A DNA stretch of 36,063 nucleotides, taken from NCBI GenBank assembly GCA_011523835.1, contig WTFZ01000097.1, positions 1-36,063 on the forward strand, given 5' to 3'. Positions 16,600-26,119 of the stretch are shown here, in pieces. The notes beneath the pieces were generated by a model, which was given only the letters and a program-made list of their open reading frames with translations, made no database searches and was not told the origin of the DNA. The stretch is from Synechococcus sp. CO36386bin_29 (GTDB lineage: Bacteria > Cyanobacteriota > Cyanobacteriia > PCC-6307 > Cyanobiaceae). The translations under genes and the position numbers were made by a program. Numbering within the stretch: the first letter of the stretch is position 1; every line of letters begins with the position of its first letter.

Positions 16600-18012
16600 T
16601 CAGGCCGGAGAACGGGGAACCGAAGGCAGCATCACCTCCTCACGCACTTTCAGCACCACCATCGAAGCATCATCCTCCAACTGACGATCAGCCCCAACGA
16701 AACGATCCAGGCGGTCGAACAACTGATCGAGAATTCCCTGAGAACCAGTGCCAGAACGGCAGGCTGATTCCAGGCTGCGGATCAGCCTTGCTTCGTCAAA
16801 ACGATCCCCGGTGATGCCGGGGGCTTCGGTCACCCCATCGGTGTAATAGAGCAGCACATCTCCGGGTTCCAAAACGGTGGAACCGCAGCCGTAATCCGCC
16901 TCAGGCTGAAGGCCGATCAACAAGCCGGGCGCATCCAGACGTGTGATGGTGCGTTGCTGAGCGCGCCAGATCAGAGGCGGATTGTGCGCGGCATTGGCAA
17001 AACGCAACCGACGGGTCCTCGGATCGAAATCCGAATAAAAGAGGGTGACGAAGCGATGGGACTGGGACAGATCCTCAAGAGCCAGCTGATTGAGATCGTG
17101 CAAAATCCGATCCGGCGGTAATCCGCTCAGGACCTCGGCTCGCAACATGCCGCGAAGCATGGTCATCAGAAGCCCCGCAGGCACGCCCTTGCCCATCACG
17201 TCCCCCATCACCAGAGCCCAGCGACCCCGTTCACGGCGACGTCCAATCAGCTCCGGGCGGGTTGGGATGAAGTCGTAGTAATCACCTCCCACCTGAAACG
17301 CCGGTCGACAGCGGGCCGCGAGCTCAACCCCTTCGATCACCGGACAATGGTCCGGCAGGAGCTGCGCCTGAATCTCCGCGCCGATGCTGAGCTGACGATC
17401 CACGCGCTCATGACGCCTGGCCTCCTGCAGCATCTGGTCATTTTCGATCGCAACACCGGTGAGGTCAGCAACCAATTGCACCTGCCGACGATGCACATCG
17501 CTCCAGACCAGAGATCCTGTGGGCTGAAACACGTACAGACGACCCCGCTGGCGCCCTCTGGCCACCACGGAGGTGGCAAACATCCCAGCAGAACCGAGCT
17601 GGCCCTGAACCAGCCGATCCAGTGCGAGCACAAGAGTGTCATCGGAGCCGAACCCCGCAGACCGACCAGGCTCGTGCTGACTCAATGCCTGAAGCAGTGA
17701 ATCCGAACGCCCGCACGGCAGCATCTGAATCTGATCCGTCCAGAGGCGGCCATCCCCCTGAAAAGGCACCAGCAAGGCACCATCAACCCCGACCAGGCGG
17801 GCTGACACCACGGGAACCAGTTCGAGAAAACGATTGAGGTTGGTAAAACTGCGAAGAGCGAATCCGAGAGAGACCAACAGCTCCTGACTGGAGCGTTGCT
17901 CACGCACAAGGCTGTCAAGAAGCTGACGCAATGATGCCGTCGCCGTCAGGGGCTGCTGACTGGCACTACGGGCAGGAGAGACCGGATGTCGCCGTGGTGG
18001 CTTGCTGCTCAC
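16600..18012 (-). CDS. GAF / PP2C SpoIIE-type protein serine phosphatase (RsbU-like)
   Basis: About 470 residues. The N-terminal half (about 30-220) resembles a GAF sensor domain, ending in QVQLVADLTGVAIENDQMLQEARRHERV, a short coiled linker. The C-terminal half is a PP2C/SpoIIE phosphatase with QAQLLPDHCP, GGDYYDF (metal aspartate), MGDVMGKGVPAGLLMTMLRGM, RFANAAHNPPL, YYTDGVTEA and the final LEDDASMVVLKV aspartate pair, so all metal-binding residues are kept. Such enzymes dephosphorylate anti-sigma antagonists in partner-switching systems. No anti-sigma kinase or STAS antagonist lies nearby, so the target is unknown. I prefer GTG at 18012; an in-frame TTG at 18045 would add 11 residues. Confidence 0.85.
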   Translation of the reverse strand: MSSKPPRRHPVSPARSASQQPLTATASLRQLLDSLVREQRSSQELLVSLGFALRSFTNLNRFLELVPVVSARLVGVDGALLVPFQGDGRLWTDQIQMLPCGRSDSLLQALSQHEPGRSAGFGSDDTLVLALDRLVQGQLGSAGMFATSVVARGRQRGRLYVFQPTGSLVWSDVHRRQVQLVADLTGVAIENDQMLQEARRHERVDRQLSIGAEIQAQLLPDHCPVIEGVELAARCRPAFQVGGDYYDFIPTRPELIGRRRERGRWALVMGDVMGKGVPAGLLMTMLRGMLRAEVLSGLPPDRILHDLNQLALEDLSQSHRFVTLFYSDFDPRTRRLRFANAAHNPPLIWRAQQRTITRLDAPGLLIGLQPEADYGCGSTVLEPGDVLLYYTDGVTEAPGITGDRFDEARLIRSLESACRSGTGSQGILDQLFDRLDRFVGADRQLEDDASMVVLKVREEVMLPSVPRSPA

Positions 18013-18086
18013 GGCACCACCATGGCAGGACCCGCAACGTAGCAAGGTTTACCGCTGGCAACTGAAGCCCGAAACCAAGGGAAGAT

Positions 18087-19544
18087 TCAGCGGCCGGCGA
18101 GCAGCGCCTCAACAAATTCAAAACTGTTGAACGGCCGCAGATCACGGATTCCCTCCCCGGCTCCAATGAAACGAATCGGAAGTCCGGCTTCTGAAGCAAC
18201 AGCAAGCGCTACTCCCCCGCGGGCAGTGCCATCAAGTTTGGTGATCACCACCCCGGTCAAGCCAGCTGCGCGGGCGAAGGCCATCGCTTGTTTCAAACCG
18301 TTCTGACCCTGGCTGGCATCGAGCACAAGCAAGGATTCGACTGTTGCATCTGGAGCCAAGCGATCCACAACCCGGCGAATCTTGTTCAGCTCTTCCATCA
18401 GGTTGTGTTTGGTCTGCAAGCGACCAGCCGTGTCGACCAGCACAAGATCAGTGCCTTTCGAACGGGCCGCGCCAATGGCATCAAACACCACGGCTGCTGG
18501 ATCTGCATTCGCTGAAGGGTTGGCCACCACCGGCACATCGCTGCGATCACCCCAGACCTGCACCTGCTGAACGGCAGCGGCCCGGAACGTGTCTGCTGCG
18601 GCAATCATGGCGGAATAGCCGCTGCGCACCGCCAAATTGGCCAACTTTCCAAGGGTTGTGGTTTTTCCCACGCCATTCACACCGACCATGAGCCAGACAT
18701 TCAGCTGACCGCGCTGAGGCGCCAGAAGATCCACGCCGCTGGACTTGATCGGAGCCTCTAAGAGATCTCGAAGCTGCTCCTTCAGAAATTGGATCCCTTC
18801 GCTCGGATCCACAACCTCCTCGTTCATGCGCTGGCGCAATGCATCCAAAACTTGATCGGTGGCCTTCACGCCCGCATCCGCGCGGAGCAGCAGCGACTCC
18901 AGATCATCGAGCACTTCTGGAGTGAGGGGGTCATCACCGAGGTTCTGAAGAAGCCCGGTAACGAAGCCTTGACGGGTTTTTTCCAGACCCTGCCGTAAAC
19001 GACCGAGCCAATCGATCTCCTCCAAGGTGACTTGCCCGGCGTCACGGCCTTGGGCAGCCAACACCTCTGCAGACCAGGTGAAGGTGTCATCGAACTCGCC
19101 AAGACTGGGCTCTTCCTGCTCGCGATCCGCTTCAACGGTTGCATCAGCGATCGGCTGACTGACGACCTCCGGCTCCTGTTCGAGCTGCTGCTGCCGTTCC
19201 TGACGTTGCGCCGCGGCCTGCTCCAGCAGGGACAACCCAGCGACGGGTGCTGGCTTTGCTTCCACTGGCTCTAGCTCCGCTGGCTCTGGCTCTGGCGCGG
19301 ATTCGGATTGGGAGTCGCTGACAGTTTCAGGGCTTGATTCAGGAACCGGTTCAACGGCGATCGCATCAGCCTGTTCCTTCTGAGCTTTCAAACGGGCATA
19401 AGCCTGCCGTGCCCACTCCAGAGGATCGTCCTCAGCATTCGCGGGCGTTTCCTCCTGTGATTCCTGCGCTGACGCGTCGGTGGAATCCTCTGAGGATTGG
19501 ATTGGAGCAGTTTCAGACTGCCGATTGAACCAGTCGTAGACCAT
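18087..19544 (-). CDS. ftsY: Signal recognition particle receptor FtsY
   Basis: FtsY, the SRP receptor GTPase that docks SRP-ribosome complexes at the membrane. A long acidic Glu/Ser/Pro-rich A domain (about 1-175, with Gln-rich helices near 110-125) precedes the N domain (four-helix bundle, about 180-260) and the G domain: GVNGVGKTTTLGKLA (G1), AADTFRAAAVQQ (G2/insertion box), DTAGR (G3), TKLDGTARGG (G4) and the closing GIRDLRPFNSFEFVEALL. At 485 residues it is within the range of FtsY proteins with an A domain. It is 5 nt downstream of nusB and probably in a nusB-ftsY transcript. Confidence 0.95.
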   Translation of the reverse strand: MVYDWFNRQSETAPIQSSEDSTDASAQESQEETPANAEDDPLEWARQAYARLKAQKEQADAIAVEPVPESSPETVSDSQSESAPEPEPAELEPVEAKPAPVAGLSLLEQAAAQRQERQQQLEQEPEVVSQPIADATVEADREQEEPSLGEFDDTFTWSAEVLAAQGRDAGQVTLEEIDWLGRLRQGLEKTRQGFVTGLLQNLGDDPLTPEVLDDLESLLLRADAGVKATDQVLDALRQRMNEEVVDPSEGIQFLKEQLRDLLEAPIKSSGVDLLAPQRGQLNVWLMVGVNGVGKTTTLGKLANLAVRSGYSAMIAAADTFRAAAVQQVQVWGDRSDVPVVANPSANADPAAVVFDAIGAARSKGTDLVLVDTAGRLQTKHNLMEELNKIRRVVDRLAPDATVESLLVLDASQGQNGLKQAMAFARAAGLTGVVITKLDGTARGGVALAVASEAGLPIRFIGAGEGIRDLRPFNSFEFVEALLAGR

Positions 19545-19549
19545 GAGGG

Positions 19550-20182
19550 TCAGGACACTGCCTGGGATGAAGCATTCTGCAGGCGGCGCAGCACCCCATT
19601 GATCATGCGACGACCCTGTTCATCGCTGTAGCGGTTGGCAAGCTCAACAGCTTCATTGCAGGCAACGGACGGAGGCGTCTTCAAGCTCTGAAGATCAACA
19701 ACTGCAAGACGAAGAATGTCCCGATCAATGCGGGGAAGACGGGTCAGACGCCAACCTTCCATCACCCCGTCAAGCTGTTCGTCAAGAGAGGCACGGGAGT
19801 CGAGGACCAATTGAATCCTGCGCAATGCTTCCTTCTGCACCATCTCCTGATCAGCCAGGGCCAGCAATCTGGGCAGCTCAAGACTGGCTGAAAGACCGTT
19901 CAGCACTTGCTCCGCACTGGACAGGGATTCACGCAGATGATCCCGAACCGGCATGACTGGGGCCGTTGAACCCTCCTTCAGCTCACTGTCCAGCAAAGAC
20001 TGCTGGGCTTTCTCGAGATCGGCAGCACACCGATCAAGAACCTCTCGCCAGTGCTGCATCAAGCTATCGAGAGCCTTCTGTAGAAGAGCCTCGAGTGAAT
20101 GCACGGAAAGAGATTGATCCCTCTCGGCGCACTGACTGAGCACGAGCAGGGCAAGCTCACGGGAGAGGGAACGGGTCTGCAT
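19550..20182 (-). CDS. nusB: Transcription antitermination protein NusB
   Basis: NusB, an all-helical RNA-binding protein that with NusE (S10) supports antitermination, mainly on rRNA operons. The N-terminal RELALLVLSQCAERD and the C-terminal core DEQLDGVMEGWRLTRLPRIDRDILRLAVVDLQ, CNEAVELANRYSDEQGRRMINGVLRRL are clear NusB signatures. At 210 residues it is longer than the roughly 140-residue enterobacterial protein: the extra length is a helical insertion in the middle (about residues 45-115), as is usual in cyanobacteria to my knowledge. It sits 18 nt downstream of the DUF502 gene and 5 nt before ftsY. Confidence 0.93.
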   Translation of the reverse strand: MQTRSLSRELALLVLSQCAERDQSLSVHSLEALLQKALDSLMQHWREVLDRCAADLEKAQQSLLDSELKEGSTAPVMPVRDHLRESLSSAEQVLNGLSASLELPRLLALADQEMVQKEALRRIQLVLDSRASLDEQLDGVMEGWRLTRLPRIDRDILRLAVVDLQSLKTPPSVACNEAVELANRYSDEQGRRMINGVLRRLQNASSQAVS

Positions 20183-20200
20183 GGAGCGTTGACGAACGAC

Positions 20201-20962
20201 TCAGGAAGAGGAGGGTGCCACAGAAGCTCTGAGCTGAGCTATCAGACTTGAAAAGCTGCGGCTGGCAGGTGCTTCCCTGGCATCAGGATTCACGATTCCA
20301 GCCGAAATGATCGTTTTGAACGCATCTTCAACGGAAAGATCTAGATCTCTCACCGAGGATTCAGGGACAAGGGTGTACCAACCGGTGGTGGGATTGGGTG
20401 CTGTGGGAATAAACACACTCAATAAACGCTCTTCCAGTTCCGACTGAAGGGAGGGTCCAACTTCTCCGGTGACAAAACCCACGCTGTAAAGACCCTGCCT
20501 TGGGTATTCCACGAGAACAACTCGGCGGAAGCGTTGGGAGTTGTCGCGCAGGAAGGTTTCAAGCAACTGCTTGAGAGTCTTGTAGACCGACCCTGCCAGC
20601 GGAATGCGCTGGAGGGTTCCCTCACCGAACTCCAGCAACCATCGCCCAACAATGTTTCTGGCCATCAGCCCGATCAGCAGGATTCCAAGCAGTGGAACCG
20701 TGAGCCCGAGGGCCAGATTGATCAGATCCTGCAGAAGCGGATTGAGCGTGATGAACGGATTGAACTGCTTCGGGATCGACGTGAGGAATGCCAGCACGAA
20801 GCGGCTGACAATGGTGGCAAGCCAGATCGTGGTGGCCAGGGGAATCACCACGAGCAGACCTGCAATCAGGTCATTCTTGAGATCCTGCTGAAGCCTGGCG
20901 CCAAGTGGCAGATCAGGTCTTGGATTGGACTGGACCAAGGAACGCCCGGGGCCTGCGGCCAA
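20201..20962 (-). CDS. DUF502 family membrane protein
   Basis: A 253-residue protein of DUF502, a family widespread in cyanobacteria and plants (related to plant COV proteins) with no settled biochemical function. After a short N-terminus comes LQQDLKNDLIAGLLVVIPLATTIWLATIVSRFVLAFLTSI with a first membrane segment, and a second one at LINLALGLTVPLLGILLIGLMA; the remaining 150 residues are soluble and include RIPLAGSVYKTLKQLLETF and PNPTTGWYTLVPESSVRDLDLSVEDAFKTIISAGI, both typical of the family. The start used is TTG at 20962; another TTG at 20938 (MVQSNPRPDLP) is equally possible. It is upstream of nusB in the same direction. Confidence 0.88.
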   Translation of the reverse strand: MAAGPGRSLVQSNPRPDLPLGARLQQDLKNDLIAGLLVVIPLATTIWLATIVSRFVLAFLTSIPKQFNPFITLNPLLQDLINLALGLTVPLLGILLIGLMARNIVGRWLLEFGEGTLQRIPLAGSVYKTLKQLLETFLRDNSQRFRRVVLVEYPRQGLYSVGFVTGEVGPSLQSELEERLLSVFIPTAPNPTTGWYTLVPESSVRDLDLSVEDAFKTIISAGIVNPDAREAPASRSFSSLIAQLRASVAPSSS

Positions 20963-20987
20963 CGTGTTCCACCAACTTAACCAGCAA

Positions 20988-21647
20988 TCAGATGACAGCG
21001 GCTAGCGCCAGCAATGCCAAAGCAACGGCAAGCACCATTGCACTGAGGGTGCCTCCGAAACGGCGCTGATTCACGGCCAGGTTGCGCTGACGTTCTGCCT
21101 GTTGGATCTGCTGATCCATCTGTGACAACTGCTTGTCGATGAACTCCTGCGCCGCCTTGGCCTTGTCCTCATCGGTTGCATCAGCGGGAAGCTGACCGGC
21201 CTGGGCGAGCTGCTCCCCGAGAATCTTCACGTTGTCGGGATTGGCAGACTGCTGCCTGGCCATCTCCAGCTGCCCACGCTTCTGATTCAGGCTCTGGTCA
21301 GCCTCACCGGCAAGGGACTGGTTTCCACTGATTCCGAAGGGGATCACGGCAACCATGGCCAAAGCCAGCAGTGACGCGAGAATGCAGACCACGATCCGGA
21401 TCGGAGGACGCGCTGATCCGGGCTGGTCCAACCGCGATGAGATGAGCATGAGCAGCAGACCGATGAATCCCATCGGCACCTGATTGACCAGTCGTTCGAT
21501 CAATAACTGTTGATAGATCTCATCACTCCAGTCCGCTGCGCTGAGCACCACACCGATCTGCAAGGTGAGGAGCACAACCAGGGTGATTCCGAGCCAGCGA
21601 AGAAGTGGTGCCAACCGAGGTAAAGACTCCTGGTGGGAAGCAGACAC
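20988..21647 (-). CDS. HpsJ-like membrane protein
   Basis: A 219-residue membrane protein whose family I can only suggest. Three hydrophobic segments lie in the N-terminal half (about 16-36, 57-72 and 84-107), followed by a Gln/Ala/Glu-rich coiled-coil region (about 112-190, with LNQKRGQLEMARQQ and KQLSQMDQQIQQAERQRNLAVNQRRFGG) and a last membrane segment at 200-219. This layout, including the RRFGG turn before the final helix, resembles cyanobacterial HpsJ-family proteins linked to polysaccharide secretion in filamentous species. No polysaccharide or exosortase genes are nearby. The start is GTG. It heads the block HpsJ-like, DUF502, nusB, ftsY and is divergent from queG across about 40 nt. 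Confidence 0.65.
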   Translation of the reverse strand: MSASHQESLPRLAPLLRWLGITLVVLLTLQIGVVLSAADWSDEIYQQLLIERLVNQVPMGFIGLLLMLISSRLDQPGSARPPIRIVVCILASLLALAMVAVIPFGISGNQSLAGEADQSLNQKRGQLEMARQQSANPDNVKILGEQLAQAGQLPADATDEDKAKAAQEFIDKQLSQMDQQIQQAERQRNLAVNQRRFGGTLSAMVLAVALALLALAAVI

Positions 21648-21688
21648 GTCACGATGTCAAAAGGTGCCCAACTTTACGGTTAGTTTTC

Positions 21689-22651
21689 GTGGAGAAATCT
21701 GCCGACGATGCACAGCTGAGCCTGGCCCTCAAACAAAGGGCAGAAGCTGAAGGTTTCGACCCCGTCGGCATCGCGACGCTCCCCGGCAGTCCTCGCCTGC
21801 GCCTGCGCACGGAGGCCTTGCAGCGATGGCTGAATGCCGGCCACCAAGCCGACATGGGCTGGATGGCGGCACCCAGACGAAGGTCCGCTGACACCCTTTT
21901 GGAGGGAGCCCGAAGTCTTCTGGCCGTAGGTCTGAATTATCACGTTGCCCATGAACGCCGCCGGGACCGTCTGGCCGTGGCTCGCTACGGCTGGGGCCGG
22001 GATTACCACCGGGTTGTGAACCAGCGTTTGCGCAGGTTGGGTCGCTGGCTCCAGGATCAGAGGCCGAACTGCCGCTGGCGGGCCTGCGTGGATGCCGACC
22101 CCCTGCTCGACAAGGCCTGGGCAGAAGAAGCTGGCTTGGGATGGATCGGAAAACACAGCAACGTGATCCACCCCACGCGGGGGTCGTGGATGGTGATTGG
22201 GCATCTGATCACCAGTGAACCCCTCGTGGCAGATCAACCGGCTGCATCCCGTTGCGGTCGTTGCCGTGCCTGTCTGGACGCCTGCCCGACGCAAGCGATC
22301 ACCGAACCCTTCGTGGTGGACTCCAGACGATGCATCGCTTACCACACGATTGAAAATCGCAATCCTGCGCTGCCGACGCCGATCGCCGACTCCCTGGGTC
22401 CTTGGGTGGCCGGATGCGACATCTGCCAAGACGTCTGCCCCTTCAATCAGGCCGATGTGCCCTCCAGTGATGATCCCGACCTGCAACCAAGATCCTGGCT
22501 GCTGGATCTGACCCCGGAGATCATCGAGACCTGGACGGATGAGGATTGGGCAGAGCGATTGAAAGGATCCGCGCTGAGACGCATCAAACCCTGGATGTGG
22601 CGTCGCAATGCAGAAGCGGCACACCTCAATGGCGGACCTAACGTGGACTGA
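21689..22651 (+). CDS. queG: Epoxyqueuosine reductase QueG
   Basis: QueG, the cobalamin- and Fe-S-dependent enzyme that reduces epoxyqueuosine to queuosine in the tRNA wobble position. The 320-residue protein shows the N-terminal GFDPVGIA, RYGWGRDYHRVV, CVDADPLLDKAWAEEAGLGWIGKHSN, and then two 4Fe-4S clusters: CGRCRACLDACP and CDICQDVCPFN, in the order typical of QueG. I start at GTG 21689 (MEKSADDAQL); the open frame extends to 21605 but overlaps the divergent gene without conserved sequence. The TPR gene follows after 15 nt. The enzyme requires a B12 cofactor. Confidence 0.94.
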   Translation: MEKSADDAQLSLALKQRAEAEGFDPVGIATLPGSPRLRLRTEALQRWLNAGHQADMGWMAAPRRRSADTLLEGARSLLAVGLNYHVAHERRRDRLAVARYGWGRDYHRVVNQRLRRLGRWLQDQRPNCRWRACVDADPLLDKAWAEEAGLGWIGKHSNVIHPTRGSWMVIGHLITSEPLVADQPAASRCGRCRACLDACPTQAITEPFVVDSRRCIAYHTIENRNPALPTPIADSLGPWVAGCDICQDVCPFNQADVPSSDDPDLQPRSWLLDLTPEIIETWTDEDWAERLKGSALRRIKPWMWRRNAEAAHLNGGPNVD

Positions 22652-22666
22652 TCTTTTGGTTCAACG

Positions 22667-23563
22667 ATGGGACCGGCTCGTTCCTGGAAGCTCTGGCAGA
22701 AGTCCCTGATGCTCTCCCTGACCATCGGATTGGTTGGTGCCTCAACAACGGCCCCTGCCAGGGCCTTGGTCCCCTACGTGTACACACCCAGCACCGAAGA
22801 ACTGGAAGGTGCAGGCGTTGGCATCGGCCGCACAGCGGCACAGCTGCTGAGACTTGGTCAGCCGGAAGAAGCCTCCCGCTTGGCAGCTCTGGCTGTTCGG
22901 CTGCAACCGAACGACGAACGGTTGTGGTCTGTGCTGGCAGAAGCCCAGCTCCGCAGTGACCAACTCAAAGCTGCAGCGGGATCCCTGGCCAAGGCCAAAT
23001 CACTGAATCCAAGTAAGGCAGGGCTCTGGTTCGCGGAAGCGTCGCTGGCCCTCAGAGACGATCGCCCTGATGACGCCGTTTCATTGCTTGATGAAGGCCT
23101 TCGGCTTGATCCGAAGAACGCAGGGGCCTATTTCGATCTGGGGAATGCCCGGGTGATGCAGGACGACCTGCGCCAGGCCTTGCGTGCATTTGAACAAGCC
23201 ACAGCCATCAAGCCAAGTTTTTGGGAGGCTCTCAACAATCAGGGACTGGTGCTCTTCGAAATGGGCAACACGAACGAAGCGATCAAACGCTGGCGTTCCG
23301 TCCTCAAGATCAAACGCAATGCTGAACCGATGCTGGCGCTGGCCGCGGCCCTCAACAAGCTGAAACCCGGAGACTCCGAATCCGTCGACCTGGCTCGCAA
23401 AGCCCTTGCGGAAGATCCCAATTATGTTCTGCCAGGTCATCAAGAAAACCAACTTTGGGGCCTGAAACTCCGACAAGCCACTGAGGCCTTGCTCTCAGAA
23501 GGAGCTTTAAAAGCCTCCGTGGAACGAGCTGAAGCCAATGCCGATCCCAAGACCGCGGAATGA
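22667..23563 (+). CDS. Secreted or membrane-anchored TPR protein
   Basis: A 298-residue tetratricopeptide-repeat protein of unknown job. The first 35 residues have a basic start, a hydrophobic core (SLMLSLTIGLVGAST) and an Ala-x-Ala-type end (APARALV), which looks like a Sec signal peptide. At least four TPR-like units follow from about residue 55 to 215, for example TAAQLLRLGQPEEASRLAAL, GLWFAEASLALRDDRPDDAV, GAYFDLGNARVMQDDLRQAL and EALNNQGLVLFEMGNTNEAI. TPR arrays bind partner proteins, so a periplasmic or lumenal scaffold role is likely. It is 15 nt after queG and 88 nt before the topoisomerase ATG. I cannot name the partner. Confidence 0.82.
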   Translation: MGPARSWKLWQKSLMLSLTIGLVGASTTAPARALVPYVYTPSTEELEGAGVGIGRTAAQLLRLGQPEEASRLAALAVRLQPNDERLWSVLAEAQLRSDQLKAAAGSLAKAKSLNPSKAGLWFAEASLALRDDRPDDAVSLLDEGLRLDPKNAGAYFDLGNARVMQDDLRQALRAFEQATAIKPSFWEALNNQGLVLFEMGNTNEAIKRWRSVLKIKRNAEPMLALAAALNKLKPGDSESVDLARKALAEDPNYVLPGHQENQLWGLKLRQATEALLSEGALKASVERAEANADPKTAE

Positions 23564-23651
23564 ACTGGCGCACGTTCAGCAGGATTTGGACTGGTCAAGC
23601 GAAAGAAGATCTGTAGGCTGAGCCCCTTCTGGCTTCTTGATTCCAAACCGG

Positions 23652-26117
23652 ATGGCCGAGGAGCGCGTCCAACCGATCGCCCTGCATCAGGAGATGCAGC
23701 GCTCCTACCTCGAGTACGCCATGAGCGTGATCGTGGGTAGGGCCCTGCCTGATGTTCGCGATGGACTCAAACCAGTTCAACGCCGCATCCTTTACGCGAT
23801 GCATGAACTGGGCCTCACACCAGACCGCCCTTATCGCAAATGTGCGCGGGTTGTCGGTGATGTTCTGGGCAAATACCACCCCCACGGCGATCAGGCGGTC
23901 TACGACGCCCTCGTTCGTCTGGTGCAGACCTTCTCCAGCCGTCATCCCCTGCTCGATGGCCATGGCAACTTCGGCTCGGTCGACGACGATCCACCGGCCG
24001 CCATGCGTTACACGGAGACCCGTCTGGCTCCGATTGCCCATGAAGGGCTCCTGGATGAGATCGGCAACGACACCGTCGACTTCGCCAACAACTTCGATGG
24101 GTCCCAGCAGGAACCCACGGTTCTGCCTGCGCAGCTGCCGTTTCTTCTCCTGAACGGATGTTCTGGCATCGCTGTTGGTATGGCCACCAGCATTCCCCCC
24201 CACAATCTGGGAGAGGTGGTGGATGGACTGATCGCCCTGGTCCGAAAGCCGGATCTCAGTGATGACAAGTTGCTCAACCTCATTCCAGGACCAGATTTCC
24301 CCACCGGTGGTGAAGTTCTTTTGGGGAGCGGAGTCCGGGACACCTACCTGCGCGGAAGAGGAAGCATTCCGATGCGCGGTGTTGCCCACGTGGAAGAGGT
24401 GCAACTCGGAAAGGGTCGTCACAAACGCAACGCGGTGATCGTGACCGAACTTCCTTACCAGCTCAGCAAAGCCGGCTGGATCGAGAAGCTCGCCGAACAG
24501 GTCAATGACGGCAAGATCGGCGGAATCGCCGACATCCGAGACGAAAGTGATCGCGAAGGCATGCGCGTCGTGGTGGAGCTTCGCCGGGATGCTGATCCGG
24601 ACGCAGTTCTGAAGGATCTCCAGCGACGGACATCTCTGCAGAGCAATTTCGGCGCCATCATGCTGGCCCTCGTCGATGGCCAGCCCCAGCAGCTGTCCCT
24701 ACGCAAGCTTCTGCAGACGTTCCTCGACTACCGGGAACTGACCCTGATTCGCCGCACAACCCATGCACTGCGCAAAGCGGAAGACCGCCTCGAGGTGGTG
24801 GAAGGTCTGATCACCGCACTGCAATCCCTGCAGCGAGTGATCAGCATGATCCAGGAAGCACAGGATGCCGCGTCAGCGAGAGCCAGCCTGATGGTGCGTC
24901 TCGAACTCAGCGAACGGCAGGCCGACGCCGTGCTGGCCATGCCCCTGCGGCGATTAACCGGTTTAGAGCGAGAAAGCCTCCGGCAGGAGGCGGAGGAGCT
25001 GCGGGCTGAACGCCAACGTTTGAGGCTGCTGCTGGACAACCGCGATCAGCTGCTGGATGCCCTCGTTCAGGAACTGCGTCAGCTCAAGAAACGTTTTGCT
25101 ACTCCTCGCCGCACACGCCTGGTGGAAGGGGGAGATCACCTCCTGGCAGAACGGGCTGCCAGTCAGCGCCCCAATGCTGAACTGCAGCGCCGCCAGGCTC
25201 TCGAGGCCCTTCCTCCCGATTCGCGCATCCTGATCCAAGACGACGGTCAAGTGAAAGTGATCAGTCCTCAATTGATGGGTCGACTGCACCTCAATGAGCC
25301 AACGGCACTGGGTGATGAGCCTTCTCCGGCCCGAATCATCTTGCCGATCAAACCCGTGGCCAAACTGCTGGCTGTGACCGCCAGCGGAAGGGTTGCACTG
25401 ATTCGCTGGGAATTCGCAGGGCAGCAACCCGGCAGCCTGGAGCGATTCTTGCCCACGGCTCTGCAAGGAGATCCGGTTGTGTCGGTCTTGCAGCTGCCCG
25501 AAGCGAAGGCTGACAGCAACAAGGCAGCGGTCTCATCTCTTGGACTTCTCAGCAGCGACGGCCGTTTCAAACGGCTGCCAATGCAGGAACTCCTGGACCT
25601 CTCCGGACGAGCAGCCAGTGTGGTGAAGCTCAAGGAGGGCGTTGAACTCAAAACCGCAGTGATCTGCCAGGAGGGAGGAACCCTGTCTCTGATCAGTGAT
25701 CTCGGTCGCGTCCTGCGTCTCCCGGTCAGCGAAGCCAACCTCCCCTTGATGGGCAAGCTGGCTCAAGGCCCAGTCACCATGCGCCTGCTGCCTGAAGAAA
25801 CCCTGGTTGCAGCAGTCGCCACAAATCCCGATCAGCAGGATCCGCTGCTGCTGTTCAGCCGTCAAGGAAGAATCAAATCCCTGTCTCTCGACAGTTTGCG
25901 TCTATGCCAACGGGGAGATCTGGGTGTGATTGGGTGGCAATCCGAACAGGATGGAAGCGAACGGGAGGATCGACTCTGTGCGGCTTGCATTGGCTCCGGA
26001 CTGATCGGCATCGTCACTTCATCCGGCCGTCATGGCCGTCTGATCACGCACGAGCCAATTGATCTGCCGCTCAAATCCGGTGAAACGCTCGAACGGATTG
26101 TTCCGCTTCTGAGCTGA
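23652..26117 (+). CDS. DNA gyrase / topoisomerase IV subunit A
   Basis: An 821-residue type IIA topoisomerase A subunit. The N-terminal breakage-reunion domain has [44 protein letters not shown], and the catalytic tyrosine in [11 protein letters not shown] coiled-coil arm (about 340-480) and a C-terminal beta-pinwheel of about six GR/GK blades follow ([54 protein letters not shown]). No canonical GyrA box (QRRGGKG) is seen in blade 1; QRGDLG in a late blade is at best degenerate. So gyrA versus parC cannot be decided and I give no symbol. The position matching E. coli GyrA Ser83 is Gln (HGDQAVYD). ATG 23652 is used; TTG at 23637 is an alternative. It ends 2 nt from purF. Confidence 0.93.
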   Translation: MAEERVQPIALHQEMQRSYLEYAMSVIVGRALPDVRDGLKPVQRRILYAMHELGLTPDRPYRKCARVVGDVLGKYHPHGDQAVYDALVRLVQTFSSRHPLLDGHGNFGSVDDDPPAAMRYTETRLAPIAHEGLLDEIGNDTVDFANNFDGSQQEPTVLPAQLPFLLLNGCSGIAVGMATSIPPHNLGEVVDGLIALVRKPDLSDDKLLNLIPGPDFPTGGEVLLGSGVRDTYLRGRGSIPMRGVAHVEEVQLGKGRHKRNAVIVTELPYQLSKAGWIEKLAEQVNDGKIGGIADIRDESDREGMRVVVELRRDADPDAVLKDLQRRTSLQSNFGAIMLALVDGQPQQLSLRKLLQTFLDYRELTLIRRTTHALRKAEDRLEVVEGLITALQSLQRVISMIQEAQDAASARASLMVRLELSERQADAVLAMPLRRLTGLERESLRQEAEELRAERQRLRLLLDNRDQLLDALVQELRQLKKRFATPRRTRLVEGGDHLLAERAASQRPNAELQRRQALEALPPDSRILIQDDGQVKVISPQLMGRLHLNEPTALGDEPSPARIILPIKPVAKLLAVTASGRVALIRWEFAGQQPGSLERFLPTALQGDPVVSVLQLPEAKADSNKAAVSSLGLLSSDGRFKRLPMQELLDLSGRAASVVKLKEGVELKTAVICQEGGTLSLISDLGRVLRLPVSEANLPLMGKLAQGPVTMRLLPEETLVAAVATNPDQQDPLLLFSRQGRIKSLSLDSLRLCQRGDLGVIGWQSEQDGSEREDRLCAACIGSGLIGIVTSSGRHGRLITHEPIDLPLKSGETLERIVPLLS

Positions 26118-26119
26118 TT

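Noticed and set aside
2452-19364. HIP1 palindrome GCGATCGC as an abundant cyanobacterial repeat
   Set aside because: By eye I found only three copies (2452, 12577, 19357), near what GC-rich sequence gives by chance; HIP1-rich genomes have far more. Fits a marine picocyanobacterium.
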